Notes: generated from the letters alone by a model not told the origin. A stretch of 64,000 nt of DNA from RGIG5299 sp045588575 (GCA_045588575.1 JAZNEJ010000012.1:4333-68332); one strand, 5' to 3'; shown: positions 42,458 through 51,136, numbered from the stretch's first letter. Numbers and translations: made by a program.

Positions 42458-43546
42458 ATGGAAAAATTAAAAGTTGGTATTGTCGGTTGCACCGGCATGG
42501 TTGGTCAAAGATTCATTTCTTTGCTTCACAATCATCCTTGGTATGATATTACTGTTCTCGCAGCATCTGCACGCTCTGCGGGAAAGTGCTACAAAGACGC
42601 TCTTGCAGGAAGATGGGCAATGGATTCGGAATGTCCCGAAAACATTCTCAAAATGACCGTTTTAGACTGTGATGCCGATTTTGACAAAATAGTTGAAAAC
42701 GTTGATTTCATTTTCTGCGCGGTAAATATGAAAAAAGACGAAATTAAAGCGCTCGAAGAAAAATTTGCTCGCGCCGAATGTCCCGTTGTTTCCAACAACA
42801 GCGCTCACCGCGGAACTCCCGACGTTCCCATGATTGTTCCGGAACTTAATGCTGACCACTGCGACGTTATTCCTTTCCAGAGAGAAAGACTCGGAACAAA
42901 GAGAGGCTTTATTGCGGTTAAATCCAACTGCTCCCTTCAGTCCTACGTTCCCGCTTTGTGGCCTTTAGATAAAAAGTTCCACCTTACAAAAGCGCTCGCT
43001 TGCACCTATCAGGCTATTTCCGGTGCAGGAAAGACCTTTGAAACTTGGCCCGAAATGATTGATAACGTTATTCCTTTCATTGGCGGTGAAGAAGAAAAAT
43101 CAGAAAAAGAGCCTCTTAAAATTTGGGGCAAGGTTGAAAACGGCGTTATCGTTTCTGCCGAAAGTCCCGCAATTACAACTCAGTGTATAAGAGTTCCCGT
43201 TACAAACGGACATCTTGCCGCTGTTTTTGCATCTTTTGAAAAAGAAGTCGACATTGAAGACGCTATTGCAACCATTGAAAATTTCAAAGGAGAGCCTCAG
43301 CTTTTAAATCTTCCCTCTGCTCCCAAGCAGTTCGTTCACTATTTCAGAGAAGATAACAGACCTCAAATAAATTCCGAAAGAAATCTCGAAGGCGGAATGG
43401 CTGTATCGGTTGGCAGAATGCGTCCCGACTCACAGTATGACCTCAAATTCGTATGTCTTTCTCACAACACCTTAAGAGGTGCCGCAGGCGGTGCTCTTTT
43501 ACTTGCCGAGCTTCTTACCTCGAAGGGCTATATCACTAAAAAATAA
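42458..43546 (+). CDS. asd: Aspartate-semialdehyde dehydrogenase, archaeal/fungal type
   Basis: NADP-dependent reduction of aspartyl phosphate to aspartate semialdehyde, the branch point to lysine/DAP, threonine and methionine. 362 aa. N-terminal cofactor motif GIVGCTGMVGQRF, catalytic Cys in AVKSNCSLQSYVPAL and ACTYQAISGAGKTFETWPEM typical of the archaeal/fungal class rather than the common bacterial class, His region in RVPVTNGHLAAVF. First gene under the lysine riboswitch; AAAGGG lies about 10 bases before the ATG. Confidence 0.94.
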   Translation: MEKLKVGIVGCTGMVGQRFISLLHNHPWYDITVLAASARSAGKCYKDALAGRWAMDSECPENILKMTVLDCDADFDKIVENVDFIFCAVNMKKDEIKALEEKFARAECPVVSNNSAHRGTPDVPMIVPELNADHCDVIPFQRERLGTKRGFIAVKSNCSLQSYVPALWPLDKKFHLTKALACTYQAISGAGKTFETWPEMIDNVIPFIGGEEEKSEKEPLKIWGKVENGVIVSAESPAITTQCIRVPVTNGHLAAVFASFEKEVDIEDAIATIENFKGEPQLLNLPSAPKQFVHYFREDNRPQINSERNLEGGMAVSVGRMRPDSQYDLKFVCLSHNTLRGAAGGALLLAELLTSKGYITKK

Positions 43547-43565
43547 TTGTTAAGGATTTGATATT

Positions 43566-44444
43566 ATGAGTATTTTTACCGGTGCCGGAGTTGCCATTAT
43601 AACTCCCTTTACAGAAGATAACCGTGTTAATTATGAAAAGCTTGCCGAGCTTGTTGATATGCAAATTAAAGCAGGAACCGATTCTATTGTAATTTGCGGC
43701 ACAACGGGCGAAGCTTCAACTCTTACCGACGAAGAGCATAAGCTTTGCATTGAGTGCGCTTGCAAAGCCGCTGCAGGCCGTGTTCCCGTTATTGCAGGAA
43801 CAGGAAGCAACGATACCGAGTATGCGGTTTGGCTTTCAAAAGAAGCCAAGGAAATAGGCGCAGACGCTATTCTTTCTGTTACTCCTTATTACAACAAAGC
43901 TTCTCAAACAGGTCTTGCAAAGCATTTTTTGAAAATTGCCGACAGCGTTGATATCCCCATGTTCCTTTACAACGTGCCTTCAAGAACGGGCTGTAACATT
44001 GCCGTTGATACTTACGTTGAACTTTCGGGCCACAAAAACATAGTTGCAACGAAAGAAGCATCGGGTAATATTTCTGCTATTGCTCAAATTATTGCAAGAT
44101 GTCCTAACCTTGACGTTTACTCCGGCAATGACGACCAAGTTTTCCCCATTCTTGCACTTGGCGGCAAAGGTGTTATTTCTGTTGCATCTCACATTATCCC
44201 AACTCAAATGCACGATATTTGTGCTTTATATTTTAAAGGTGAGATTGAAAAAGCAAGAGAAATTTATTTCAAATATCTTAAGCTTATGAATGACCTTTTC
44301 ATAGACGTAAACCCCATTCCCGTAAAATGTGCCATGAATTATATGGGCCTTGAAGCAGGTCCGCTCCGTCTTCCCTTGTGCGACCTTTCCGAGAAAAACG
44401 AAGAATATCTTAAATCCGTTTTAAAATCTTATTCTCTTATATGA
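43566..44444 (+). CDS. dapA: 4-hydroxy-tetrahydrodipicolinate synthase
   Basis: First dedicated step to DAP/lysine: condenses pyruvate with aspartate semialdehyde. 292 aa TIM barrel. Motifs: GAGVAIITPF, CGTTGEASTLTDEEH (Thr-Thr of the proton relay), VTPYYNKASQTGL (catalytic Tyr), Schiff-base Lys in NIVATKEASGNI and YSGNDDQVFPILALGGKGVISV. In the riboswitch operon, 19 bases after asd. Confidence 0.96.
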   Translation: MSIFTGAGVAIITPFTEDNRVNYEKLAELVDMQIKAGTDSIVICGTTGEASTLTDEEHKLCIECACKAAAGRVPVIAGTGSNDTEYAVWLSKEAKEIGADAILSVTPYYNKASQTGLAKHFLKIADSVDIPMFLYNVPSRTGCNIAVDTYVELSGHKNIVATKEASGNISAIAQIIARCPNLDVYSGNDDQVFPILALGGKGVISVASHIIPTQMHDICALYFKGEIEKAREIYFKYLKLMNDLFIDVNPIPVKCAMNYMGLEAGPLRLPLCDLSEKNEEYLKSVLKSYSLI

Positions 44445-44467
44445 CTCGATTGTGAGGATGTATAAAA

Positions 44468-45232
44468 ATGCTTAAAATTATTGTTTCCGGTTGTTTCGGC
44501 TATATGGGCAGAAACGTTCGCGATATAATTGAAAACGATAAGGATAAAATAGTTGTTGCAGGGGTTGATATTGCAGAAGGTGTTTCCGATTTCCCTGTTT
44601 ATAAATCTTTTAAACTTATAGACGGCAAAGCCGATGTTATTATAGACTTTTCTCATCCTTCCTGCCTTGAAGGAATGCTCGAATATGCCGTTAAAACAAA
44701 AACTCCCGCAGTTGTTGCGACAACGGGCCTTAACAACGAGCAAAAAGAGCTTATTAAAAAAGCTTCTGAATCTGTTCCCGTTTTCTTCACTGCAAATATG
44801 TCGCTCGGTGTTAACCTGCTTTCAGAGCTTGTGAAAAAGGCCGCTGCTGTTTTAGGCGGAAAGTTTGACGTTGAAATCGTTGAAAAGCATCACAACAAAA
44901 AGCTTGACGCTCCTTCGGGAACGGCTCTTATGCTTGCCGACGCCGCTTCGGAAACACTTCCCTATTCACCCGATTATATTTATGACAGACACAGTGTAAG
45001 AAAGAAAAGAGATGCAAACGAAATCGGCATCCACTCCGTAAGAGGCGGAACAATCGTCGGTGAGCACGACGTTTTGTTCGCAGGCGAAGACGAAGTTATC
45101 ACTCTTTCCCACACAGCTTATTCAAAACGTGTTTTTGCTGCAGGCGCAGTTAATGCCGCCGCTTTTATTGCCGATAAGAAAAACGGTATTTTCACTATGG
45201 CGGATTTGCTTAGCGACGTTCTTTCACGCTGA
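44468..45232 (+). CDS. dapB: 4-hydroxy-tetrahydrodipicolinate reductase
   Basis: Second DAP-branch step, NAD(P)H-dependent. 254 aa. N-terminal SGCFGYMGRNV (nucleotide fold), IIDFSHPS, VATTGLNNEQKE, ANMSLGVNLL and the DapB signature EIVEKHHNKKLDAPSGTA, then HSVRGGTIVGEHDVLFAG. Follows dapA by 23 bases. Confidence 0.95.
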   Translation: MLKIIVSGCFGYMGRNVRDIIENDKDKIVVAGVDIAEGVSDFPVYKSFKLIDGKADVIIDFSHPSCLEGMLEYAVKTKTPAVVATTGLNNEQKELIKKASESVPVFFTANMSLGVNLLSELVKKAAAVLGGKFDVEIVEKHHNKKLDAPSGTALMLADAASETLPYSPDYIYDRHSVRKKRDANEIGIHSVRGGTIVGEHDVLFAGEDEVITLSHTAYSKRVFAAGAVNAAAFIADKKNGIFTMADLLSDVLSR

Positions 45233-45250
45233 TTAAAGAGGTATTTTATT

Positions 45251-45697
45251 ATGAAAAATGTTATAACCGATATTTCCATCACCGAAAACGTTTCCTTGGT
45301 TACTCTTAAACAAATAGAAAACCGCCACGGAATTCTTGCAAGCATATTCGGAATGTTAAGTAACGTTGGAATTAACGTTGATATGATTTCTCAATCTTAT
45401 CCCGCAAAGGAAACCGTTGAGCTTTCTTTCACCGTTTCCGACGAACAAATTTCACAACTTATTTCATTTTTTACCGCCCACAAAGAATTTAAGGCTTCGG
45501 TTTTTTCCGGAAACACAAAAATTTCCTTCTTTGGAAACGAAATGGAAAACTCTCCCGGTGTTGCCGCTTATATTTTTGATATTTTCGCAAAAGCAGAATG
45601 CGATATCAAGATGGTTACCACCTCTACCCGTGATATTTCCTGTCTTATTGACCCTGAATATACTTCAAAAATAATTGAACTCTTTAATAAGGAATAA
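45251..45697 (+). CDS. Stand-alone ACT-ACT domain protein (aspartokinase regulatory-domain-like)
   Basis: 148 aa with two ACT domains: first about 12-75 (VSLVTLKQIENRHGILASIFGMLSNVG read in pieces, NVDMISQSYP), second about 85-145 (KISFFGNEMENSPGVAAYIF, CDIKMVTTSTRDISCLID). This matches the regulatory half of lysine-sensitive aspartokinase, but no kinase domain is attached. In Bacillus the LysC beta subunit is made from an internal start; here it is a separate gene directly after dapB and under lysine control. It may bind lysine or threonine and regulate an aspartokinase encoded elsewhere; this is inference. Confidence 0.8.
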   Translation: MKNVITDISITENVSLVTLKQIENRHGILASIFGMLSNVGINVDMISQSYPAKETVELSFTVSDEQISQLISFFTAHKEFKASVFSGNTKISFFGNEMENSPGVAAYIFDIFAKAECDIKMVTTSTRDISCLIDPEYTSKIIELFNKE

Positions 45698-45699
45698 TT

Positions 45700-46305
45700 A
45701 TGTTGTTACGCGATAAAATAAAAGACGGCAATCTCTATTATCCCGATGAAGAACAGTTAATTAAGGAGCAGCTCTTCTATGCAGAGCTGCTTTTTGACTT
45801 TAATCATTTAAGACCTTCCAACATTAACGAAAAAAAAGAAATTCTCAAAAAGCTTTTTGCCGAAATTGGTGAAGACTGTTATATTGAGCCTCCTTTATAT
45901 GCTAATTGGGGCTGTAACGTTCATTTCGGCAACAGAGTTTACGCTAATTTTTCTCTTACCCTTGTTGACGACGCCGATATTTACGTTGGTGATGACGTTA
46001 TGTTTGCTCCAAACGTTACCGTTGCAACCGCTTCGCATCCCGTTTTACCTGAATTAAGAGCAAAAGGCGCACAGTTCAACCTTCCCGTTTACATTGGAAA
46101 CAACGTTTGGCTTGGCACGGGCGCAATTATTCTACCCGGCGTTCACATTGGCGATAACTCCATAATCGGTGCAGGAAGTGTTGTTACAAAAGATATTCCC
46201 GCAAACGTTATTGCAGTTGGAAATCCCTGCCGCGTTTTAAGAGAAATAAACGAAAACGATAAAAAGTTTTATTATAAAGATAAGCCCATTCCCGAAAAAT
46301 TTTAA
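45700..46305 (+). CDS. Sugar O-acetyltransferase, maltose/galactoside acetyltransferase type
   Basis: 201 aa hexapeptide-repeat (left-handed beta-helix) acetyltransferase of the Maa/LacA/NodL group. N-terminal helical mac domain (NLYYPDEEQLIKEQ, LLFDFNHLRPSN), IEPPLYANWGCNVHFGNRVYANF, catalytic His in TVATASHPVLPELR and hexapeptide turns IGNNVWLGTGAIILPGVHIGDNS. Transfers acetyl from acetyl-CoA to a sugar hydroxyl. It begins 2 bases after the ACT gene, so it is probably part of the operon. It is not the tetrahydrodipicolinate acetyltransferase DapH, which has a different N-terminal domain. Confidence 0.87.
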   Translation: MLLRDKIKDGNLYYPDEEQLIKEQLFYAELLFDFNHLRPSNINEKKEILKKLFAEIGEDCYIEPPLYANWGCNVHFGNRVYANFSLTLVDDADIYVGDDVMFAPNVTVATASHPVLPELRAKGAQFNLPVYIGNNVWLGTGAIILPGVHIGDNSIIGAGSVVTKDIPANVIAVGNPCRVLREINENDKKFYYKDKPIPEKF

Positions 46306-46324
46306 AATCATAGAGGATTTAATT

Positions 46325-47710
46325 ATGAAATACGATTTTAAAGCTAAAATCGCTGTTTTGGTTTGCAAAATTTTAAGAGTTATAGGTGTAAAAATAGGCA
46401 AAGGAAGCAGCTTGCCCGGCGTTTTTGCACTTAAAATAGATAAAAATATATTATCTAAAATTGAGCTTCCCAAAAAAATAGTTGCAGTAACCGGCAGTAA
46501 CGGTAAAACCTCTACCGTTGAAATGATTGTTAACGCTTTTAAGGCAAACGGTCTTAAAGTTGTTTATAACTCCGAGGGCGCAAATCAGCTTGACGGTGTT
46601 GCAACCTTTATTCTTTCGGCATCAAAAAAAGGCAAACTTGATTATGATATTATGGTGGTTGAAGCTGACGAGCAGTCGGCAAGACATATTTTTAAATTCT
46701 TTGTCCCCACTTATTACGTAATTAACAATCTTTACCGCGACCAATTAAGCAGAAACGGACATCCTGAAAGAATTTTCTCAATAATAAAGCAGAGTATTTC
46801 AGATTCCTCAACCCTTATTTTAAATGCCGATGACCCTCTCACCGCTTCCTTTGGTTATAATAGAGCAAATTCCGTTTATTTCGGTGTTTCACCGCAAAGC
46901 AAATCTTCGAAAAACGATTCGGCTTATGATGACGGTGCTTTTTGTCCCGTTTGCTTAGGCAATATGAATTACGATTACAGACTTTACAATCACATGGGCG
47001 GCTATAGTTGCACGAATTGTGATTTTAAACGTCCCGAAGTAAAATATTCCGTTGAAACCCCCTCTTTAAAAACCACAATTCTTTGCGGAAAAAAGATAAA
47101 CTTTAAATTTTCGGGCATTCACAACGTTTATAATATGCTTGCCGCATTTGCTGTTTGCTCCGAGCTCGGCCTTAACGAAGAGATAACCAGAAATGCCTTA
47201 TCCGATTATATTTTAAAAAACGGAAGAGCGGTTAACTTTAAAATAGGCGAAAACTACGGCACCCTCCTCGTTTCCAAGCACGAAAATTCCATTGCTTACG
47301 ACTGCTCAATTAAATTAGTTAAGGATTTTAAAAAGTCTTCAACCGTTGTTATAATTGTTGATTCAATAAGCAGAAAATATTTTACAAGCGATACCTCTTG
47401 GCTTTTTGATATTGATTTCGAAAAGTTAAAGCTTCCCTTTGTAAACGAAATAATTCTTGCGGGCAAATATTGCCACGACCTTGCCGTTAGATTTTCATTC
47501 ACCGACATAAACAAAGATATTATCACCGTTTCGGAACGCATTCCCGACGCTATGGAAGGCCTTAAATACAAAGATACGGGCAGAATATTCATTTTTACCT
47601 GTTTCTCCGATAAGCATAAGGCGCTTTCCTCGGTTGAAACGTTACCGCCTGATTTTATTCTCCCAAACCCCGATAAAAACGTTATTTCGGAGGACAGTGA
47701 AAATGTGTAA
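46325..47710 (+). CDS. MurT-like Mur ligase family protein
   Basis: 461 aa. Mur ligase ATP site VAVTGSNGKTSTVEMIV (about 55-70), middle domain with the MurT-specific four-Cys zinc ribbon CPVC...CTNC (about 198-225), and a C-terminal DUF1727 domain containing TSDTSWLFDIDFEKL. MurT with GatD amidates the second D-Glu of lipid II to iso-Gln. The loop that in typical MurT reads VKNPxG is SKHENSIAYDCS here, so it is divergent. It overlaps the GatD-like gene by 8 bases (ATGTGTAA). Confidence 0.8.
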   Translation: MKYDFKAKIAVLVCKILRVIGVKIGKGSSLPGVFALKIDKNILSKIELPKKIVAVTGSNGKTSTVEMIVNAFKANGLKVVYNSEGANQLDGVATFILSASKKGKLDYDIMVVEADEQSARHIFKFFVPTYYVINNLYRDQLSRNGHPERIFSIIKQSISDSSTLILNADDPLTASFGYNRANSVYFGVSPQSKSSKNDSAYDDGAFCPVCLGNMNYDYRLYNHMGGYSCTNCDFKRPEVKYSVETPSLKTTILCGKKINFKFSGIHNVYNMLAAFAVCSELGLNEEITRNALSDYILKNGRAVNFKIGENYGTLLVSKHENSIAYDCSIKLVKDFKKSSTVVIIVDSISRKYFTSDTSWLFDIDFEKLKLPFVNEIILAGKYCHDLAVRFSFTDINKDIITVSERIPDAMEGLKYKDTGRIFIFTCFSDKHKALSSVETLPPDFILPNPDKNVISEDSENV

Positions 47711-48428
47711 AGTATTACATCTTTATAGTGATTTATTAAATCTTTACGGCGAATACGGAAATGCCGCTATATTAAAAAACCGTCTTGAAAGCGCAGGCTT
47801 AAAAAAGGTTGAGATTATAAAGCACAAATTTGGAGAAAAAATAGATTTAAAAGGAATTGACTTTATTTACTGCGGCTCGGGCACCGAAAAAAAGCTTTTA
47901 AAAGCTGCAAAAGACCTTTTAACCTATCGCGATGATTTTATCGAATATAATAAAAACGGCGGTATTGCTCTTTTTACGGGAAATGCTTCGGAGCTTTTGG
48001 GTAAAAGCATAAAAGATTTTGATGGCAAAACAACCGAATGCTTGACTGTTTTTGATTATGAAACCGAATTCGTTGCAAACACAAGATTTACGGGCGACGT
48101 TATTTGTGAATGTTCGCTAATCCCCCATTCAATTATTGGATTTATAAATAAATCCAGCAATACCACTGCATCAAACACTCCGTTTTTATCGGTTAAAAAT
48201 CAGTTTTGCAACTTTTATATTCCGGAAACCGACGGAAGTGTTAACAACAACTTTTTCGGAACTCATTTAATCGGTCCTATTTTAATTAAAAACCCGCCGC
48301 TTCTTGAATATTTTGTAAATGTTATTTGCGAAAATAACGGCATTACTCCAAATCCGTCAGAAGACGATGAAGCGGAAAAAGCTTATAAGAATTCGCTTGC
48401 CGAGCTTTTAGGCGCAAGAAAATTTTAA
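47703..48428 (+). CDS. GatD-like class I glutamine amidotransferase lacking Cys and His catalytic residues
   Basis: 241 aa from ATG at 47703, which overlaps the MurT stop; GGAGG lies 10 bases upstream, and the longer in-frame reading would run inside murT. The family frame is clear: HLYSDLLNLYGEYGNAAIL at the N terminus, NTRFTGDVICE (with the substrate-binding Arg) and FGTHLIGPILIKNPPLLEYF. But the nucleophile loop, ICGGYQxLG in Staphylococcus GatD (Cys94), reads FTGNASELLG here with Thr92, and the catalytic His of GTYLHGP is replaced by Ile190. So it is probably inactive as a glutaminase, perhaps a structural subunit or using free ammonia. Confidence 0.78.
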   Translation: MCKVLHLYSDLLNLYGEYGNAAILKNRLESAGLKKVEIIKHKFGEKIDLKGIDFIYCGSGTEKKLLKAAKDLLTYRDDFIEYNKNGGIALFTGNASELLGKSIKDFDGKTTECLTVFDYETEFVANTRFTGDVICECSLIPHSIIGFINKSSNTTASNTPFLSVKNQFCNFYIPETDGSVNNNFFGTHLIGPILIKNPPLLEYFVNVICENNGITPNPSEDDEAEKAYKNSLAELLGARKF

Positions 48429-48441
48429 ATAATATGTATTT

Positions 48442-48485
48442 ACCCCTTAACAGATGAATAAATTCTGTTAAGGGGTGTTTTTTTT
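48442..48485 (+). terminator. Intrinsic terminator whose 3' arm contains the next gene's ribosome-binding site
   Basis: Thirteen-base perfect stem (48442-48454 with 48464-48476) around a 9-base loop, followed by G and eight T. The T-tract runs straight into the TTG start codon at 48484, and AAGGGG in the 3' arm is 8 bases before that codon. Confidence 0.85.
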
Positions 48486-50037
48486 GAAAATAGATAAATC
48501 CTCACTTGTTTACGGAACTTTTTTTCTCACCGTTGTTAACGTTATATCTCAAGGTCTTGCCTTTTTTTACAGAATAGCTCTAACCAGACTTATCGGAGCA
48601 GAAAATATGGGACTATACCAGCTTCTCATGCCTGTTTATGTTGTTTTAACAAGCATTGCATATTCCGGTCTTACCGTTGCCATTTCAAGAATAGTTGCAG
48701 AAAAAAGCGCCGTTAACGATATTTGCGGCATTCGAGCTGTTTTAAACGCCGCTTTAAGAATTTTTCTGATTACCGCCGTTATTTTATCGGCAGTTGTTTT
48801 TATTTTTTCAAATCAAATATCTCTTTTTGCAGGAGATATTCGAACAAGAAAAGGGCTTCTTCTTTTGCTTCCATGCCTTGTTTTAACGGGAATTGAAAAT
48901 ATAAGCAAAAATTATTTTTACGGAATAAACAATATAAAAATCCCTGCAATAATGGAGGTTTTAGAGCAAATTGTAAGAATTTCCGCAGTTATTTTGCTTC
49001 TTATTTTCATAAATCCGCCCAAAGATGATGACAAAGTTATGCTTATTGCCTTGGGTATGGTAATTTGCGAAGTTTTCAGCTCTTTGGTTCTTACTTTTTT
49101 AAGACTTAAATATATAAAAAAATGTAACTCAAACAAACAAATATCCAAAAATAAATTTGCCGTTTACAAAAGAATTTTGGCAATATCTCTCCCAATTTGT
49201 GCAACAAATCTTTCGGGCTCGGTTATGGATTCCCTAAATTCCGCTCTCATTCCCAAAAGACTTGTTGAATCGGGACTTTCTTCCGTTGAGGCGCTTGAAT
49301 CTTTCGGCACTCTTTTTGGAATGTCTTTGCCTCTCCTTACTTTGCCAACAGTTTTTATAAGCGCAATTTGTCTTATTATAGTCCCCTCTCTCGCAAGCGT
49401 TATTGCATCGAATAATTATCAAGCTGCGCGAATAAAAATTTCAAAAATATTCTTTTATTCTCTCATAATTACCCTTCCGGTTACAGCTTTTGTTTTGCCT
49501 ATTGCGCCTTACATAGGCGAGCTTCTTTTCGGGCGCAAAGAAGTTGGCGAAAATCTTTTACTTCCCGCAATAAGCATGATTATAAATGCGGTGCAAGCGG
49601 TTTCAGGTTCAATTGTTTACGGGCTTGGAAAACAAAAAGCCGCCACCGTGAGTTTTATCATAGGCGATTACATTCAGGTGGCGTTTACTTATTTTCTTGT
49701 GGCAATACCTTCTTTAAGGCTTATGGGATTCGTTATAGGTCTTATAGTGAGCGCACTGGTTACAACTATAATAAATTTTGTTATAATTGTAAAAACCGTT
49801 TCTTTGAAAATCAAACTTTTCGAATGGTTTATTCTTCCCTTTTTATCTTCAATTCCCGTGTTTTCTCTATCTTCGTTCGGATTCTCGTTTTTTCAGGAAA
49901 ATCAAGCTTTTATGCCATGCGCTTTAATCGGACTTACAATGGTAAGCGTTATTGTTTATCTAATAACGGTTAAGCTGCTCCGCTCACGCTTCCATAAGAA
50001 GCCTAAGCTCTTTAATAATCACCCGCTCACGCCTTGA
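48484..50037 (+). CDS. SpoVB/MurJ-like lipid-linked oligosaccharide flippase
   Basis: About 517 aa, MATE/MVF superfamily with some 14 membrane helices. Family-typical N terminus LTVVNVISQGLAFFYRIALTRLIGAENMGLYQL (in pieces), then AISLPICATNLSGSVMDSLNS and the LTLPTVFISAICLIIVPSLA region. SpoVB is thought to flip peptidoglycan precursors for the spore cortex. I take TTG at 48484 as start, with AAGGGG at 8 bases; GTG at 48475 would lie inside the hairpin. Its 3' end overlaps sigF on the opposite strand by 54 bases. Confidence 0.83.
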   Translation: MKIDKSSLVYGTFFLTVVNVISQGLAFFYRIALTRLIGAENMGLYQLLMPVYVVLTSIAYSGLTVAISRIVAEKSAVNDICGIRAVLNAALRIFLITAVILSAVVFIFSNQISLFAGDIRTRKGLLLLLPCLVLTGIENISKNYFYGINNIKIPAIMEVLEQIVRISAVILLLIFINPPKDDDKVMLIALGMVICEVFSSLVLTFLRLKYIKKCNSNKQISKNKFAVYKRILAISLPICATNLSGSVMDSLNSALIPKRLVESGLSSVEALESFGTLFGMSLPLLTLPTVFISAICLIIVPSLASVIASNNYQAARIKISKIFFYSLIITLPVTAFVLPIAPYIGELLFGRKEVGENLLLPAISMIINAVQAVSGSIVYGLGKQKAATVSFIIGDYIQVAFTYFLVAIPSLRLMGFVIGLIVSALVTTIINFVIIVKTVSLKIKLFEWFILPFLSSIPVFSLSSFGFSFFQENQAFMPCALIGLTMVSVIVYLITVKLLRSRFHKKPKLFNNHPLTP

Positions 50038-50694
50038 TATTTGCACCTGTGTTACTCCGAGCATTTTAGCCGTTTCACACTGCGTTTTGTTTTTATAAAA
50101 ACGCAACATTATAATTTTTCTGTCAAACGCTTCTAATTTGTCTATTGCAACCTTTAAGGCTATCTTATCGTTAAAATCGTTTGTCGGGTCGGTTCCTATT
50201 GTATCCGATAAGCTTGAGCCGTCTTCATCAATTGTATATTCAAGAGATAAAACGCTTTCATTTGCTTCTTCTGCCATAATAATATCTTCAACCGAATCTC
50301 CCGTTTCTTCGGAAATTTCGCTTATCGTAGGCTCTCTTCCAAGCCTTCCGGTTAATATAGGAGTAACGCGCGTTACTCTCATATGAATTTCTCTTAAATT
50401 TCTTGAAATTTTAACAGCAGTATTATCTCTTATGAAACGTTTTATTTCACCCGCTATCAAGCAAACGGCATAGGTAGAAAAGGCGTTTGTTTTGGTTTGG
50501 TCAAAAGCTCGCGCCGCTTTTAAAAGACCTATACAACCCATTTGAAAGAGGTCCTCATATTCTCCCGGCAATATTCGGTAATGGCGCATTACTCCGTGAA
50601 CCAAGCCTATATTCTTTTTTATAAGCTCATTTTCGGCATTTTTATCTCCGTTACGAATAAGGGTAACCAGCTTTAAATTCTCTTCGTTAGACAT
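49984..50694 (-). CDS. sigF: Forespore sigma factor SigF
   Basis: 236 aa sporulation sigma-70 family factor, first forespore-specific sigma. Region 2: GLVHGVMRHYRILPGEYEDLFQMGCIGLLKAA; region 3 and region 4 with IMLRFYKNKTQCETAKMLGVTQVQISRRE. Last gene of the spoIIAA-spoIIAB-sigF operon, overlapping spoIIAB by 8 bases. Context separates it from SigG, which lies elsewhere. Confidence 0.92.
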   Translation of the reverse strand: MSNEENLKLVTLIRNGDKNAENELIKKNIGLVHGVMRHYRILPGEYEDLFQMGCIGLLKAARAFDQTKTNAFSTYAVCLIAGEIKRFIRDNTAVKISRNLREIHMRVTRVTPILTGRLGREPTISEISEETGDSVEDIIMAEEANESVLSLEYTIDEDGSSLSDTIGTDPTNDFNDKIALKVAIDKLEAFDRKIIMLRFYKNKTQCETAKMLGVTQVQISRRERVIIKELRLLMEA

Positions 50695-51136
50695 TAAAAC
50701 CGCCGCTTTTTTCAGTAAACTGTTTTTTCATTGTTACGGTAGTGCCTTTTCCGAGCTTCGATTTAACCTTTAAAGAATCGGTAAACTCTTCCATTACGGT
50801 AAAGCCCATTCCTGCCTGCAATCCACTGTCTGATGTGGTGTAAAGAGGCTCCATAGCCTTATTTATATCCTCAATTCCCTCGCCCTTATCGATTACAGTA
50901 ATAACGATTGTGCTTTTTTCGCATAGCCTCATTTTTATTGTTATGTATCCTATTTTGTTTTTATAACCGTGAAGGCAAGCGTTTGATACTGCTTCAGATA
51001 TTGCGGTTTTAAGTTCGGCAAGTTCTGACATAACAGGGTCTATTTGCGTTACAAAAGCGGCAACCGCAGTTCTTGCAAAGCTTTCGTTTTTTGTATGGCT
51101 TGTAAATACTATTTTTGCTTCGTTTATCGTTTTCAT
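50687..51136 (-). CDS. spoIIAB: Anti-sigma F factor and SpoIIAA kinase
   Basis: 149 aa GHKL ATPase/Ser-Thr kinase. N-box ELKTAISEAVSNACLHGYKN, G1 box VIDKGEGIEDINKAMEPL, G2 AGMGFTVMEEFTD and GKGTTVTM. Binds SigF and phosphorylates SpoIIAA. Overlaps spoIIAA by 4 bases and sigF by 8, as expected for the operon. Confidence 0.95.
   Translation of the reverse strand: MKTINEAKIVFTSHTKNESFARTAVAAFVTQIDPVMSELAELKTAISEAVSNACLHGYKNKIGYITIKMRLCEKSTIVITVIDKGEGIEDINKAMEPLYTTSDSGLQAGMGFTVMEEFTDSLKVKSKLGKGTTVTMKKQFTEKSGGFNV

Noticed and set aside
45700..46305. Tetrahydrodipicolinate N-acetyltransferase (DapH)
   Set aside because: Despite lying in the DAP operon, the N-terminal mac-type domain and active-site pattern match maltose/galactoside O-acetyltransferases.
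47634..47702. Longer GatD reading from an upstream ATG
   Set aside because: The extra residues lie inside murT, lack a ribosome-binding site and do not match the family N terminus, which starts at MCKVLHLYSD.
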